Below are positions 1 to 7,088 of a DNA stretch of 23,493 nucleotides, piece by piece. Origin of the DNA: JALYQB01 sp035640155. GTDB taxonomy: Bacteria > Actinomycetota > Actinomycetes > Mycobacteriales > Pseudonocardiaceae. The DNA lies in NCBI GenBank assembly GCA_035640155.1, contig DASQWR010000134.1:1-23493 (forward strand), written 5' to 3'. Position 1 is the stretch's first letter; every line of letters starts with the position of its first letter. The position numbers were made by a program, and so were the translations under genes. Under the pieces are notes generated by a model. That model was not told the origin of the DNA, made no database searches, and saw only the letters and a program-made list of their open reading frames with translations.

Positions 1-2
1 AG

Positions 3-473
3 GTGCGCGCTGCACTGGCGCACTGCCGGGTGGTGCCGCAGCGCGGGGCCACGTTCGCGGCGCGGCTCGTTGCGGCGCACGCCGACGCGGCGTACACCGA
101 CGCGGGCGGGAGCGGACCGGTGATCCAGCTCGGGATGGACACCCCGCAGCTCGGCCCGGCACTGCTCGACGAGGCCGGGTGCGCGCTCGGGAGCTGCGAC
201 GCGGTGCTGGGTCCGGCGTGCGACGGCGGCTGGTGGGCACTGGGCGTGCACGACCCTCGGCAGGCCCGGGTGCTGGCCGGCGTGCCGATGTCCACACGGG
301 ATACCGGCGCGCTGACGCTGCGCGCGCTGCGTGCCGCGGGCCTTCGCGTGACGCTGCTGCCTGAGCTGTCCGATGTGGACACGATGGAGGACGCCGAGCG
401 AGTCGCCGAAGCGATACCGGGCAGCCGGTTCGCCGCTGCGGTCGCGCAGGTTCACCCCGCGGTGCACCGATGA
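3..473 (+). CDS. DUF2064 / glycosyltransferase-A-like protein, C-terminal part
   Basis: The 5' end is cut off by the window edge, so the GTG at base 3 is not a reliable start. The visible 156 residues match the C-terminal two thirds of the DUF2064 family (nucleotide-diphospho-sugar transferase fold), from family knowledge: the run QLGMDTPQLGPALLDEA, then DAVLGPACDGGWWALGV with the GPA.DGGWW signature, then STRDTGALTLRAL and a closing LPELSDVDTMEDAE. The family is usually about 200-230 residues, so roughly 50-70 are missing. The stop overlaps the ATG of the next reading frame (ATGA), which indicates translational coupling to what was a methyltransferase gene. The substrate is unknown; some relatives sit in sugar-modification clusters. 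Confidence 0.85.
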   Translation: MRAALAHCRVVPQRGATFAARLVAAHADAAYTDAGGSGPVIQLGMDTPQLGPALLDEAGCALGSCDAVLGPACDGGWWALGVHDPRQARVLAGVPMSTRDTGALTLRALRAAGLRVTLLPELSDVDTMEDAERVAEAIPGSRFAAAVAQVHPAVHR

Positions 474-735
474 CCAGCACCCTGGCGCCGAGCGGGTTCG
501 ACGATGCGCTGCGTGGGGGGTGGGACGGTGCTGGCGGAGGTGGAACCGCCGGGCTCCGGCGTCCGGTACGGTTCGGCCCGGCTGGTGCACAGGACGGCGC
601 GGGACCGTCGTTTCCGTGGTGCCGGGTGGGCGCGGACGCAGTGACGACGGTGGCCGGCGCCGCCGACCTGCGCCTGGTCAGCGTCGTCGCATCGCAGCGG
701 ACGGTGGGCCGCACTGCTGCAGCGTCGCTGACGGC
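470..735 (+). pseudogene. Remnant of a class I SAM methyltransferase
   Basis: The frame opens with an ATG overlapping the previous stop and reads MTSTLAPSGFDDALRGG, a typical start for the methyltransferase that often follows DUF2064 genes. The SAM-binding core is missing. From base 528 another frame reads VLAEVEPPGSGVRYGSARLV, and the first frame then resumes with FPWCRVGADAVTTVAGAADL, both resembling the C-terminal part of the same family. The gene therefore carries a large internal deletion (motif I and its neighbours are gone) and at least two frame changes. It cannot encode a working enzyme. The open frame runs on to 982, but beyond about 735 it is antisense to the STAS gene and has no family resemblance. 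The 3' boundary is approximate. Confidence 0.6.
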
Positions 736-738
736 GGT

Positions 739-1107
739 TCAGACCGGTGCCGGTCCGCTGATCATGGCGCCCGTGGGCGGTGACGGGATCGACGAGGATG
801 CCGTCTGGAGCACGGTGTGGGTGCCGGTCAGCTGGAGGACGCGGCAGGTGACGCCCTTGTCGGCGCCGGTCAGCCGCAGCCATCCGCCGCCCAGCCGGGC
901 GCGGTGTTCCACGTCGAGCAGAGCGCTCAGCCCGGCGCAGCTCAGGAAGGTGATGCCGCTCATGTCCAGCAGCAGGCGGTGATGTCCGCGGTCGAGCTGA
1001 CCGGCCAGGAAGGTCAACACCTCAGGGCTGGTGGAGAGATCGAGTGCGCCGGTGACGGTGACTGTCGTCACACCGCCGCGGGTGCTGGCGAACAGAGCAA
1101 GATCCAT
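739..1107 (-). CDS. STAS-domain anti-sigma-factor antagonist-like protein (Cys at phosphoacceptor position)
   Basis: A 122-residue single STAS domain. The start ATG at 1107 is preceded by an AGGTG ribosome binding site; a longer upstream frame has no support. The protein reads MDLALFASTRGGVTTVTVTG, then ALDLSTSPEVLTFL, then the core strand LLLDMSGITFLSCAGLSALL. In SpoIIAA-type proteins the last segment is D-S-S/A-G, and the first Ser is phosphorylated by the anti-sigma kinase. Here the aligned residues are S-C-A-G, so Cys57 replaces the phosphoacceptor. By family it would bind an anti-sigma factor in a partner-switching module. Without that Ser it may be constitutively active or use another residue. 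It lies divergent to the GAF-ANTAR gene and about 2.7 kb from a SpoIIE-type phosphatase that could belong to the same circuit (inference). Confidence 0.85.
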   Translation of the reverse strand: MDLALFASTRGGVTTVTVTGALDLSTSPEVLTFLAGQLDRGHHRLLLDMSGITFLSCAGLSALLDVEHRARLGGGWLRLTGADKGVTCRVLQLTGTHTVLQTASSSIPSPPTGAMISGPAPV

Positions 1108-1337
1108 CGGACACCTGCCAAACGACGTGTCTGATGGGCCGCGCTTCCGGACCCCTGCAGTGAGCATAGTTCCCATTCGGCGATTCGGCCAGCCTCGACG
1201 GGGCACCCGGAGCGGCGCCCCGGTACGTGGCATGATGAGGGCGTCGGAGGCTCTTCGAGCGCGCCAACCCACGTGGTGCACCGTCTACGATGTACATCGA
1301 TGACGGGGTCACGACTCCGGGAACGGCCGGGCTTGCC

Positions 1338-2057
1338 ATGGCCAACGACACTGTGCCCGAGGCTCTCACCGCGGCCGCCGAGCTGCAGGAACTGCTGCTC
1401 GCGACTGACAACGTCGAAGACTTCCTGCGCGACCTGGCGGTCCTCGCCGCGCGGTCGGTCACGCAGGGACTGTCCTGCGGGATCACCCTCAAGCGAGACG
1501 GGCGTCCGTACACGGTAGCGAACAGTGACGATCGGGCCGCGCGCTGTGACGAGATGCAGTACGGCCAGGGCCACGGGCCGTGCCTGGACGCCATCCGCAC
1601 CGGCGAGATCATCCTCGTCGAGGACCTCGTCGAGGAGGAGCGGTGGGGCGACTACCGGACGTCGGTCCTGGCGCACGGAGTCCGGTCCTCACTGTCGTTG
1701 CCACTGAGCGACGGCATCCCTGGGGCGCTCAACTTCTACGCCAGCCGACCCCGCGCCTTCGGGGAGACCGAACGCGAGTACGCCCAACGCTTCGCTTCGG
1801 AGGCGTCCCGGGCGCTGGCCCTGGCCACCCGGATGGCTCGACAGAGCGAGCTGACCACGCAGCTCGAAGCCGCGTTGGCATCCCGGGCCACCATCGACCA
1901 GGCCATCGGGATCATCATGGCCCAGAACCGGTGCGATGCAGACCAGGGGTTCGACCTGCTGCGCGCCGCATCTCAGAACCGCAACGTCAAGCTGCGCACC
2001 GTCGCCGCGGAGATCGTCACCGCAGTGAGCGGCAAGCCCCCGACGCCGGGTGGGTGA
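1338..2057 (+). CDS. GAF-ANTAR transcription antitermination regulator
   Basis: About 239 residues if translation starts at ATG 1338 (MANDTVPEALTAAAEL). An in-frame ATG at 1290 would add 16 residues; neither has a clear Shine-Dalgarno sequence. Residues about 15-165 are a GAF domain (LLLATDNVEDFLRDLAVLAARSV, YGQGHGPCLDAIRTGE, SLSLPLSDG.PGALNFYA). The C-terminal 60 residues are an ANTAR domain, with IDQAIGIIMAQNRCDADQGF and LLRAASQNRNVKLRTVAAEI. ANTAR proteins bind paired hexaloop hairpins in nascent RNA and prevent termination; the GAF domain presumably senses a small ligand or redox state. The RNA target is unknown. The 3' end overlaps a molybdoenzyme fragment on the other strand. Confidence 0.9.
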   Translation: MANDTVPEALTAAAELQELLLATDNVEDFLRDLAVLAARSVTQGLSCGITLKRDGRPYTVANSDDRAARCDEMQYGQGHGPCLDAIRTGEIILVEDLVEEERWGDYRTSVLAHGVRSSLSLPLSDGIPGALNFYASRPRAFGETEREYAQRFASEASRALALATRMARQSELTTQLEAALASRATIDQAIGIIMAQNRCDADQGFDLLRAASQNRNVKLRTVAAEIVTAVSGKPPTPGG

Positions 2058-2232
2058 GCCGGTCCGGGGAGCTGTTGGCCTGCCAGCCGAAGAGGTCCTT
2101 CGGGCCGAGGCGGGCGGACCCCTCGGCGAGGTGGGTGTCCACCCGGGCGGGCCAGGTCTCCCCGGGCCCGCCCGGGGTCCGGGCGCCCGACGGCTCGGCG
2201 ATGGGATCACGAGCGGGCATCAGCTCAGTCAC
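2017..2232 (-). pseudogene. N-terminal remnant of a molybdopterin oxidoreductase
   Basis: A 71-codon frame starting with GTG at 2232. It reads PARDPIAEPSGARTPGGPGE, then TWPARVDTHLAEG, then RLGPKDLFGWQANSSPDRLT. These blocks resemble the N-terminus of large molybdopterin (formate dehydrogenase/nitrate reductase-like) subunits found in actinobacteria. In intact proteins about 45 residues separate the second and third blocks, so an internal segment is deleted, and everything after PDRLT is lost at the junction with the GAF-ANTAR gene. The GTG overlaps the stop of the CBS-domain gene (GTGACTGA), so the two were probably coupled. This is recognition from memory of the family, not a search. Confidence 0.6.
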
Positions 2233-2647
2233 CGACGGACAGCGCTTCGAGCAGGTCCCCGACGGAGGGGTCGTCCAGCGCGCGGGCGACGTCGGCCTGG
2301 GTGACCATGCCGACGAGCTCGTGACCGTCGATCACCGGCAGCCGGCGCACCTTGTGCTGGGTCATCGTCGCGAGGATCTCCTCGGCGTCGTCGTCCGCGC
2401 CGATCGTCACGGCCTCGCCCTGGGCCAGCTCCGAGTTGTGCAGGGCGCGCGCGTCCTTGCCCTCGGCGAGCACCTTCACCACGATGTCCCGATCGGTGAT
2501 CATGCCCTTGAGACGGTTGTCCTCGCCGCAGATCGGCAGTGCGCCGACGCCGAGACGGGCCATCTTCTGGGCCGTGTCGAGGACGGTGTCACTGGCCCGG
2601 GCACACTCCGGGTCCGGCGTCATTATCTGGCGGGCGGTGGTGGCCAC
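2225..2647 (-). CDS. Two-CBS-domain protein
   Basis: 140 residues with two CBS domains in tandem. The first (about 5-60) runs from ARQIMTPDPECARASDTVLD to LPICGEDNRLKGMITDRDIV. The second (about 75-130) runs from GEAVTIGADDDAEEILATM to RRLPVIDGHELVGMVTQADV. Paired CBS domains bind adenosyl nucleotides and usually act as energy sensors; with no attached effector domain the target is unknown. An upstream in-frame GTG at 2680 would add 11 residues, but GTG 2647 has a GGAGGAGG sequence 5 nt before it, so I chose that start. The stop overlaps the start of the molybdoenzyme remnant downstream. Confidence 0.9.
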   Translation of the reverse strand: MATTARQIMTPDPECARASDTVLDTAQKMARLGVGALPICGEDNRLKGMITDRDIVVKVLAEGKDARALHNSELAQGEAVTIGADDDAEEILATMTQHKVRRLPVIDGHELVGMVTQADVARALDDPSVGDLLEALSVGD

Positions 2648-2652
2648 GTCGG

Positions 2653-2660
2653 CCTCCTCC
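2653..2660 (-). promoter_or_regulatory. Shine-Dalgarno sequence that sets the CBS gene start
   Basis: On the minus strand this reads GGAGGAGG and ends 5 nt before GTG 2647. It supports 2647 over the upstream in-frame GTG at 2680, inside whose reading frame it lies. Confidence 0.7.
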
Positions 2661-2706
2661 CAGATCGGTTCGTTGGACACCTCCGGCTACCCCGCACCGC
2701 AGGCGC

Positions 2707-3702
2707 TCAACCACGCTCGCGGACGACGTCGGCGGCAGCCTTGTCGGTGCGCAGACCCTGGAACCGGGGGTGGCGCAGCATCCCGTCGGTGGTCCACTCG
2801 TTGAACTCGACCTGGGCGACCAGCTCCGGCTCCACCCAGCGCACTCCCCGCTCGCGCACCCGATCCACGAACGGGCTCGTGGGGCGCGCCAGCGCGTCCA
2901 GCCGGCGCCGGAGCTCGACGAGGGTGTGCTGGTCGTAGCCGGTGCCGACCTTGCCGGCGTAGCGCAGGCCGGTGGCGTCGTGGTGGCCCACGAGCAACGC
3001 ACCGAACCCGATGCGGGAGCCGCCGGGCTCGGTGAACCCGCCGACGACGAGCTCCTGGGCGTGCACGCAGGTGAGCTTCAGCCAGTCCCGGGAGCGCCCG
3101 GGTCGGTACCGGGCGTCGGCGCGCTTGGCGATGACTCCTTCCCAGCCGCGCCGGCAGGCCTCGGTGTGATAGGCCTCCCCCTCGGTGTTGCGGTGCGCGG
3201 AGTAGCGCAGCGGGTCGGTGAAGTCGAACACGTCGCGCAGCAGCCGCTTGCGGGCGCGCAGCGGCAGGCCGGTGACGTCGACGTCGCCGAGTACCAGCAG
3301 GTCGAACAGGTACAGGTGGACCGCGACGCCAGTGCGGAGCGCGCGCTGGGCGTCGGAGATCCGGCTCCGCTGCTGCAGCCGGGCAAAGCTGGTCCGGGTG
3401 CCGTCGAACGCGACGACCTCGCCGTCGGCCACGAACCGCCCGGGGCCACGGGCGTCGCACGCCTCCACGAGCTCGGGGTAGGTGTGGCACATCCGCAGCT
3501 CGTTGCGCGACCAGAGCACCGAGCCGGCGCCGTCCCGGCTGACGATCGCGCGCACCCCGTCGAGCTTGCGCTCGAAGATCCACCCCGGGTCGGAGAAGGA
3601 CCGCTCGCTGAGCGTGGCGAGCATCGGGGGGCGGAAGCCCGCGCTGTCGGCCCGACGCAGCGCGGAGCGCTCGGGCCCGTTAGGCCACGGCCGGTTCGGC
3701 AA
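2707..3702 (-). CDS. ATP-dependent DNA ligase (LigC/LigD ligase-domain type)
   Basis: About 331 residues as drawn. The adenylation domain has motif I ERKLDGVRA (AMP-accepting Lys46), motif III FVADGEVVAFD, motif IV GWEGVIAKRAD and motif V DWLKLTC. The OB-fold follows (VVGGFTEPGGSRIGFGALLV, RYAGKVGTGYD) with the closing WTTDGMLRHPRFQGLRTDK. Such small ligases seal nicks in NHEJ or other repair; no Ku or polymerase gene lies in this window. The start is uncertain. The longest frame opens with TTG at 3702 with no ribosome binding site, and the only in-frame ATG before motif I is at 3624 (MLATL). A perfect AGGAGG-ATG lies 37 nt further upstream in another frame (see the 19-codon ORF). Confidence 0.9.
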   Translation of the reverse strand: MPNRPWPNGPERSALRRADSAGFRPPMLATLSERSFSDPGWIFERKLDGVRAIVSRDGAGSVLWSRNELRMCHTYPELVEACDARGPGRFVADGEVVAFDGTRTSFARLQQRSRISDAQRALRTGVAVHLYLFDLLVLGDVDVTGLPLRARKRLLRDVFDFTDPLRYSAHRNTEGEAYHTEACRRGWEGVIAKRADARYRPGRSRDWLKLTCVHAQELVVGGFTEPGGSRIGFGALLVGHHDATGLRYAGKVGTGYDQHTLVELRRRLDALARPTSPFVDRVRERGVRWVEPELVAQVEFNEWTTDGMLRHPRFQGLRTDKAAADVVRERG

Positions 3703-3739
3703 CGAAGGCGGCGGTGTCGTTGTGGACGAAGTCGTCCAT
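3680..3739 (-). CDS. Possible 19-residue leader peptide or shifted ligase N-terminus
   Basis: ATG at 3739 follows AGGAGG with 5-nt spacing, the best ribosome binding site in this part of the window; a second ATG directly precedes it. The product reads MDDFVHNDTAAFVAEPAVA and ends with TAA at 3680-3682, just inside the long ligase frame. Either it is a real short peptide whose translation feeds the ligase, or the ligase originally began here and an indel has separated start and body. I do not recognise the peptide. Confidence 0.45.
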   Translation of the reverse strand: MDDFVHNDTAAFVAEPAVA

Positions 3740-3744
3740 CATTA

Positions 3745-3750
3745 CCTCCT
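3745..3750 (-). promoter_or_regulatory. Perfect Shine-Dalgarno (AGGAGG) upstream of the DNA ligase
   Basis: CCTCCT on the plus strand is AGGAGG on the minus strand, 5 nt before ATG 3739. It is fully complementary to the 3' end of 16S rRNA. No such site precedes any start codon in the ligase frame. Confidence 0.6.
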
Positions 3751-3827
3751 GGAGGGTTCTCCCGCGGGCTACCCGCAACGGTCGTGGCCCATGCTCGCGG
3801 GGACCTGGACGGTCCCTAAGAATGGTC

Positions 3828-5555
3828 TCAGTGTCCCTCGACGCACACTGCGAGCAGGGCGACGTCGTCGTAGGGCGAGCTGCCCGGGACCAGGCCGGCC
3901 AGCACCCGGTCGCACAGCTCCTCGACGTTCGCGTCGTCTCCCATTCCGGCCACCACCTCGTACAGCCGCTGCTGCCGCCGCTCCGCATCCTCCCCGGGCA
4001 GGTCGGTCAGCCCATCGGTGTAGAGCAGCAGCAGCGACCCCGGCGGGCAGCTGACCCGGGCCTCCGTGCGCCCCGGCCCGGCGATCGCCCCGAGCAGCGG
4101 GGACAGGTTGGCGTCGAGGAACTCCGGGGGGCCGCCGGGCCGGCGCAGCAGCGGTGGTGGGTGACCGGCGTTGGAGTAGGTGAGCTGACGGGGCTCTCCG
4201 TTCCGGGAGGGCTCCAGCCGGGCGTAGACGGCGGTGGCCATCGCCGCCATCTCGAGCCCCTGCACGAGCTGGTCACACCGGTCCAGCACCGTACCCGAGC
4301 GCAGTCCCTCCCAAGCGTAGGAGCGCAGCAGCCCACGCAGCTGGCCCATCGCCGCCGCAGCGCGCAAGTCGTGCCCCACCACGTCTCCCACAGCCATCGC
4401 GGTGGCACCATCGGGCAGCTCCAGCAGGTCGTACCAGTCGCCGCCGACCCGCGCCCCGTGGGTGCCGGGCAGGTAGCGGCTGGCCGCACAGACGCCATCC
4501 ACCGGGCGCACCGCCGGCAGCAGGGACAGCTGCAGCGTCTCCGCCGCCTCGCGCATGCGGGCGTAGGCCCGGGTGTTGTCGATCGCCAGCGCCGCCTTGC
4601 TCGCGAGGTCGACGGCCAGGTGCAGGTCACGCTGCCTGTAGCGGCGACCGTAGGGCTCCTCGGAGCACAGCGTCAGCACGCCGAGCACCTCGCCGCGGGC
4701 GCGCAGCGGGACGCGCAGCACTGACCGCGGGCGCAGCTGACGGTGGAGCCGGACGGCGTCCGGGTCAGGCGACGCCGAGCGCTCCGGCCCTTCCAGCAGG
4801 TCGGACATGAGCAGCGGCTCACCGGAGGTGAGCACCTGCGAGATCGAGTCCGGTCCCCCGACCCGAGGCGAGATGCGGTCGGCCAGCTCGTACAGCGCGG
4901 CGACCTGGCCGGGATTGCGATGGTAGGCAGCGACCCGGTCCGCCCGGCCGCTCACCTCGTCGAGCAGGTCGACGCAGCAGTAGTCGGCGAGCGCCGGCAC
5001 CACCGACTGGGTCAGCCGGTCGGCCGCGTCCGCAACGTTGCGGCTCTCGGTCATCCAGGTGGTCGCATCGGTGAGCAGGCGCAGGTCGTTGCGCACTTCC
5101 TCAGCGGTGGCCAGCGCGAGGCGCCGCTCCTGCTCCACGAGCACCCGCTCGGTGACGTCGGTCTGCACTCCCACGAAGTTGCCGATCCGGCCGGCGGCGT
5201 CGGTGACCGGGCTGATCGTCACCTCGTTCCAGAAAGCGGAACCGTCCTTGCGGTAGTTGAGCAGCACCTCGGTGCTGGCATGGCCCTCCTCCAGCGCCTT
5301 GCCGATCCGCTCGACGGCCTGCCGGTCGGTGTCCGGGCCCTGCAGGAAGCGGCAGTTGCGCCCGACCGCCTCCGCCACGCCGTACCCGGTGAGCCGGGTG
5401 AAGGAGGGGTTGACCCACACCAGCGGATGGTCCTGGCGATGCGGGTCGCTGACCGTGAACGAGCGGTCGGTCGCGATGACGGCGCGGTTGCGCAGCAGCT
5501 CCAGCTGCCGCTCAGAGTGCAGCACCCGCGCTCGCGGCTCGTCTCCCGACCCCAT
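3828..5555 (-). CDS. LOV-GAF-PP2C (SpoIIE-type) phosphatase, candidate blue-light sensor
   Basis: 575 residues from ATG 5555; a GTG at 5669 would add 38 residues that look unlike a domain. Residues 25-137 are a PAS domain of the LOV class. They carry GRNCRFLQGPDT with the flavin-adduct Cys68, Asn67 and Gln72, then LLNYRKDGSAFWN with Asn100 and Asn110, and GVQTDVT with Gln131. All residues expected for FMN binding and photochemistry are present. Residues about 155-335 are GAF-like. Residues about 340-575 are the SpoIIE/PP2C phosphatase, with metal-binding GGDWYDLL, VGDVVGHD, SNAGHPPPLL, LLLYTDGL and YDDVALLAV. Such phosphatases dephosphorylate STAS antagonists and so release a sigma factor. 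Two STAS proteins are encoded in this window, though not adjacent. There is no kinase domain. Function is inferred from domain order. Confidence 0.92.
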   Translation of the reverse strand: MGSGDEPRARVLHSERQLELLRNRAVIATDRSFTVSDPHRQDHPLVWVNPSFTRLTGYGVAEAVGRNCRFLQGPDTDRQAVERIGKALEEGHASTEVLLNYRKDGSAFWNEVTISPVTDAAGRIGNFVGVQTDVTERVLVEQERRLALATAEEVRNDLRLLTDATTWMTESRNVADAADRLTQSVVPALADYCCVDLLDEVSGRADRVAAYHRNPGQVAALYELADRISPRVGGPDSISQVLTSGEPLLMSDLLEGPERSASPDPDAVRLHRQLRPRSVLRVPLRARGEVLGVLTLCSEEPYGRRYRQRDLHLAVDLASKAALAIDNTRAYARMREAAETLQLSLLPAVRPVDGVCAASRYLPGTHGARVGGDWYDLLELPDGATAMAVGDVVGHDLRAAAAMGQLRGLLRSYAWEGLRSGTVLDRCDQLVQGLEMAAMATAVYARLEPSRNGEPRQLTYSNAGHPPPLLRRPGGPPEFLDANLSPLLGAIAGPGRTEARVSCPPGSLLLLYTDGLTDLPGEDAERRQQRLYEVVAGMGDDANVEELCDRVLAGLVPGSSPYDDVALLAVCVEGH

Positions 5556-5679
5556 TCCTGCAGCGTAGTAGCTGGCCCCCGCCTGCCACCGGTCCCTGCC
5601 TGCGACATGGAGCCAGGTCGCAGTTTTCGCGGCCCTCCGACTGCCAAGGAGCCATCTGGCAGTCGTCACGCCACTGGAG

Positions 5680-6390
5680 TCACGCCACTGGGGCGAGCGC
5701 GACCTTCACCCAACCCGGCTCCCGGCGGTCGAAGACGCGGTACGCCTCGATCACGTCGTCGATCGGCTCCACCTGGGTGAGCAGCCGTGCCGGATCCGAC
5801 GCACCGGTCGCGACCATGCCCAGGAGCTGCGGGATTACCGAGCGGTGCGGGCAGTTGCCCATCTTCACGGTGAGGTTCTTGTTCAGCGCGGCGCCGATCG
5901 GCCAGGTCTGGAAGGTCGGCGGGTAGACACCGATGATCCCGATGCTGCCGGCCTTGGCCACCGACTCGACCGTCCACCGAGCCGCCTGCGACGGAGCGCT
6001 GCCGTGCTCCCAGGCGGTCTCCCCACCCCCGGCCGCTTCGCTGACCTCGCTCTCGCGCTCCTCGTCCGGGTCCCCCGAGTAGGAGTCCACTCCAACCGCA
6101 TCGATCACCCGGTCGGCCCCCACGCCCCCGGTGAGCTCCCACACGACGGCGACCGGGTCCTCGGCACCGAAGTCGACAGGCTCGGCGTGCTGGCTCCGGG
6201 CCAGCTCCAGCCGGGACGCGACGTCGTCGACCGCGATCACCCGGCCGGCGCCCTGCCGCCACGCGGACGCGATGGCGAGCTGCCCCACCGGGCCGCACCC
6301 GAATACCGCCACGGTGTCGCCGCGGGAGACTTCCGCGAGCTGCGCCCCGAACCAGGCGGTGGGGCGCGTAGACCGACCCGGGCGGATCAT
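5680..6390 (-). pseudogene. Zinc-type alcohol dehydrogenase, N-terminus missing
   Basis: 236 residues starting close to the dinucleotide-binding domain: PTAWFGAQLAEVSRGDTVAV, then GCGPVGQLAIASAWRQGA (Rossmann GxGxxG), RVIAVDDVASRLELA, GGVGADRVIDAVGVDSYSG and the C-terminal LTVKMGNCPHRSVIPQLL. This resembles the glutathione-independent formaldehyde dehydrogenase-like branch of medium-chain dehydrogenases, about 380-400 residues long. The catalytic GroES-like domain with its zinc ligands (first about 150 residues) is absent, and the next 70 bases upstream do not restore it. The cofactor fold may survive, but a working enzyme is unlikely. It could still be expressed from the ATG at 6390. Confidence 0.75.
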
Positions 6391-6462
6391 CCTCGCCCAG
6401 GTAGCGTGGACAGTAGGCGGGCGGGGTTCGTGCTCACCTGTTCGGCGGGGACTGCCCCGACG

Positions 6463-6627
6463 TCACGTCACCTCTCGCCCGGACCGGTGCTTGGCCGCAC
6501 CGTAGGCCGCCGTCGCGAGGAACAGCACGACGCCGATGATCGTCAACCAGAACAGGCCCTTGATCACTGCACCGAGAATCGACAGCACCAACCACGCGAT
6601 GAGAAGTATGCCTATCAGGGCCCACAT
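6463..6627 (-). CDS. Small two-helix membrane protein
   Basis: 54 residues from ATG 6627, with an AGAGG about 8 nt upstream; a longer frame from 6690 adds 21 polar residues and is less likely. The sequence is nearly all hydrophobic: MWALIGILLIAWLVLSILGA, a short turn with one Lys (VIKG), then LFWLTIIGVVLFLATAAYGA, and the basic tail KHRSGREVT. This predicts two membrane segments with a basic C-terminal tail. Similar short membrane proteins of unknown role are common in actinobacteria. It is not obviously linked to the truncated dehydrogenase downstream. Confidence 0.65.
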   Translation of the reverse strand: MWALIGILLIAWLVLSILGAVIKGLFWLTIIGVVLFLATAAYGAAKHRSGREVT

Positions 6628-6712
6628 CTGAGCAGCCTCTGAAGGTGATGACACCCCCGCTGGGCGCGGGTCGAGCAGTGCTTCGGGCATGCGTCCTTGA
6701 TCTTCAGGCTAG

Positions 6713-6967
6713 ATGTGCCCGGACTACGCCGCCACCACGACGTGTCTCGCAGAGCCGGACCGCGTCAGTCCCCGAGGAGTTCGCGCCTTCCGCCTGTACC
6801 AGGGCTTCGGCGGGTTCGCCGGGAACCTCGTGATGGGCCTGGTGTTCGGGCGCGGGTGGCAGTGCACGCACCGACTGTGGGCGCTGGTGATCGCGCACGC
6901 GCTGCTCGACGTCGTCGCCTTCGCCGGGTACGCACTGCTGCGGGGCAGGGTGGGCTGGCCGCCCTAG
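6713..6967 (+). pseudogene. C-terminal fragment of a CPBP-family membrane protease
   Basis: The part resembling a family is YQGFGGFAGNLVMGLVFGRG, then RLWALVIAHALLDVVAFAGY and ALLRGRVGW. This is the last two membrane segments of CPBP (CaaX-protease/bacteriocin-processing) proteins, including the conserved HALLD with its His. The glutamate motif (EExxxR) and the preceding helices are absent, and the codons before YQGFGG look random. The stop at 6965-6967 is probably the native one. It is a 3' remnant. Confidence 0.6.
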
Positions 6968-6971
6968 CCGC

Positions 6972-7060
6972 GGCGACGTGCTGTTCCTCGCGCCCGGGAT
7001 GGTCGCGGTGGGCGTCGCGTCGAGACCAACGCCCGGCTGCACGACGCCGGCATCGAGTAG
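6972..7060 (+). pseudogene. Possible arginine deiminase C-terminal fragment
   Basis: Two neighbouring frames read GDVLFLAPGMVAVG and then VETNARLHDAGIE followed by TAG. Joined, they resemble the arginine deiminase stretch of the form GNVL.L.PGVVV.YERNV.TN..LR.AGIEV. A frame change near 7015 and the premature stop make this a scrap about 30 codons long. The assignment is from memory and tentative. Confidence 0.35.
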
Positions 7061-7064
7061 TTCG

Positions 7065-7080
7065 GGTGATCTAGATCACA
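7065..7080. promoter_or_regulatory. CRP/GlxR-like operator
   Basis: GGTGATCTAGATCACA matches the GlxR/CRP consensus TGTGANNTANNTCACA at every fixed position except the first. Its core GTGATCTAGATCAC (7066-7079) is a perfect 14-bp palindrome. It is centred about 46 bp before the start point expected if TAGTCT at 7107-7112 is the -10, so it lies close to the position of a CRP-type activator for the first secreted-protein gene. Confidence 0.6.
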
Positions 7081-7088
7081 ATAGCGAG

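Noticed and set aside
1288..1299. Perfect palindrome CGATGTACATCG at the alternative ATG of the GAF-ANTAR gene
   Set aside because: A 12-bp palindrome is expected several times by chance in a window of this size; no second copy or other support.
2539..3819. A 426-codon open frame on the plus strand opposite the DNA ligase
   Set aside because: It is antisense to a protein with all ligase motifs; the composition is that of a high-GC shadow frame and no family is recognisable.
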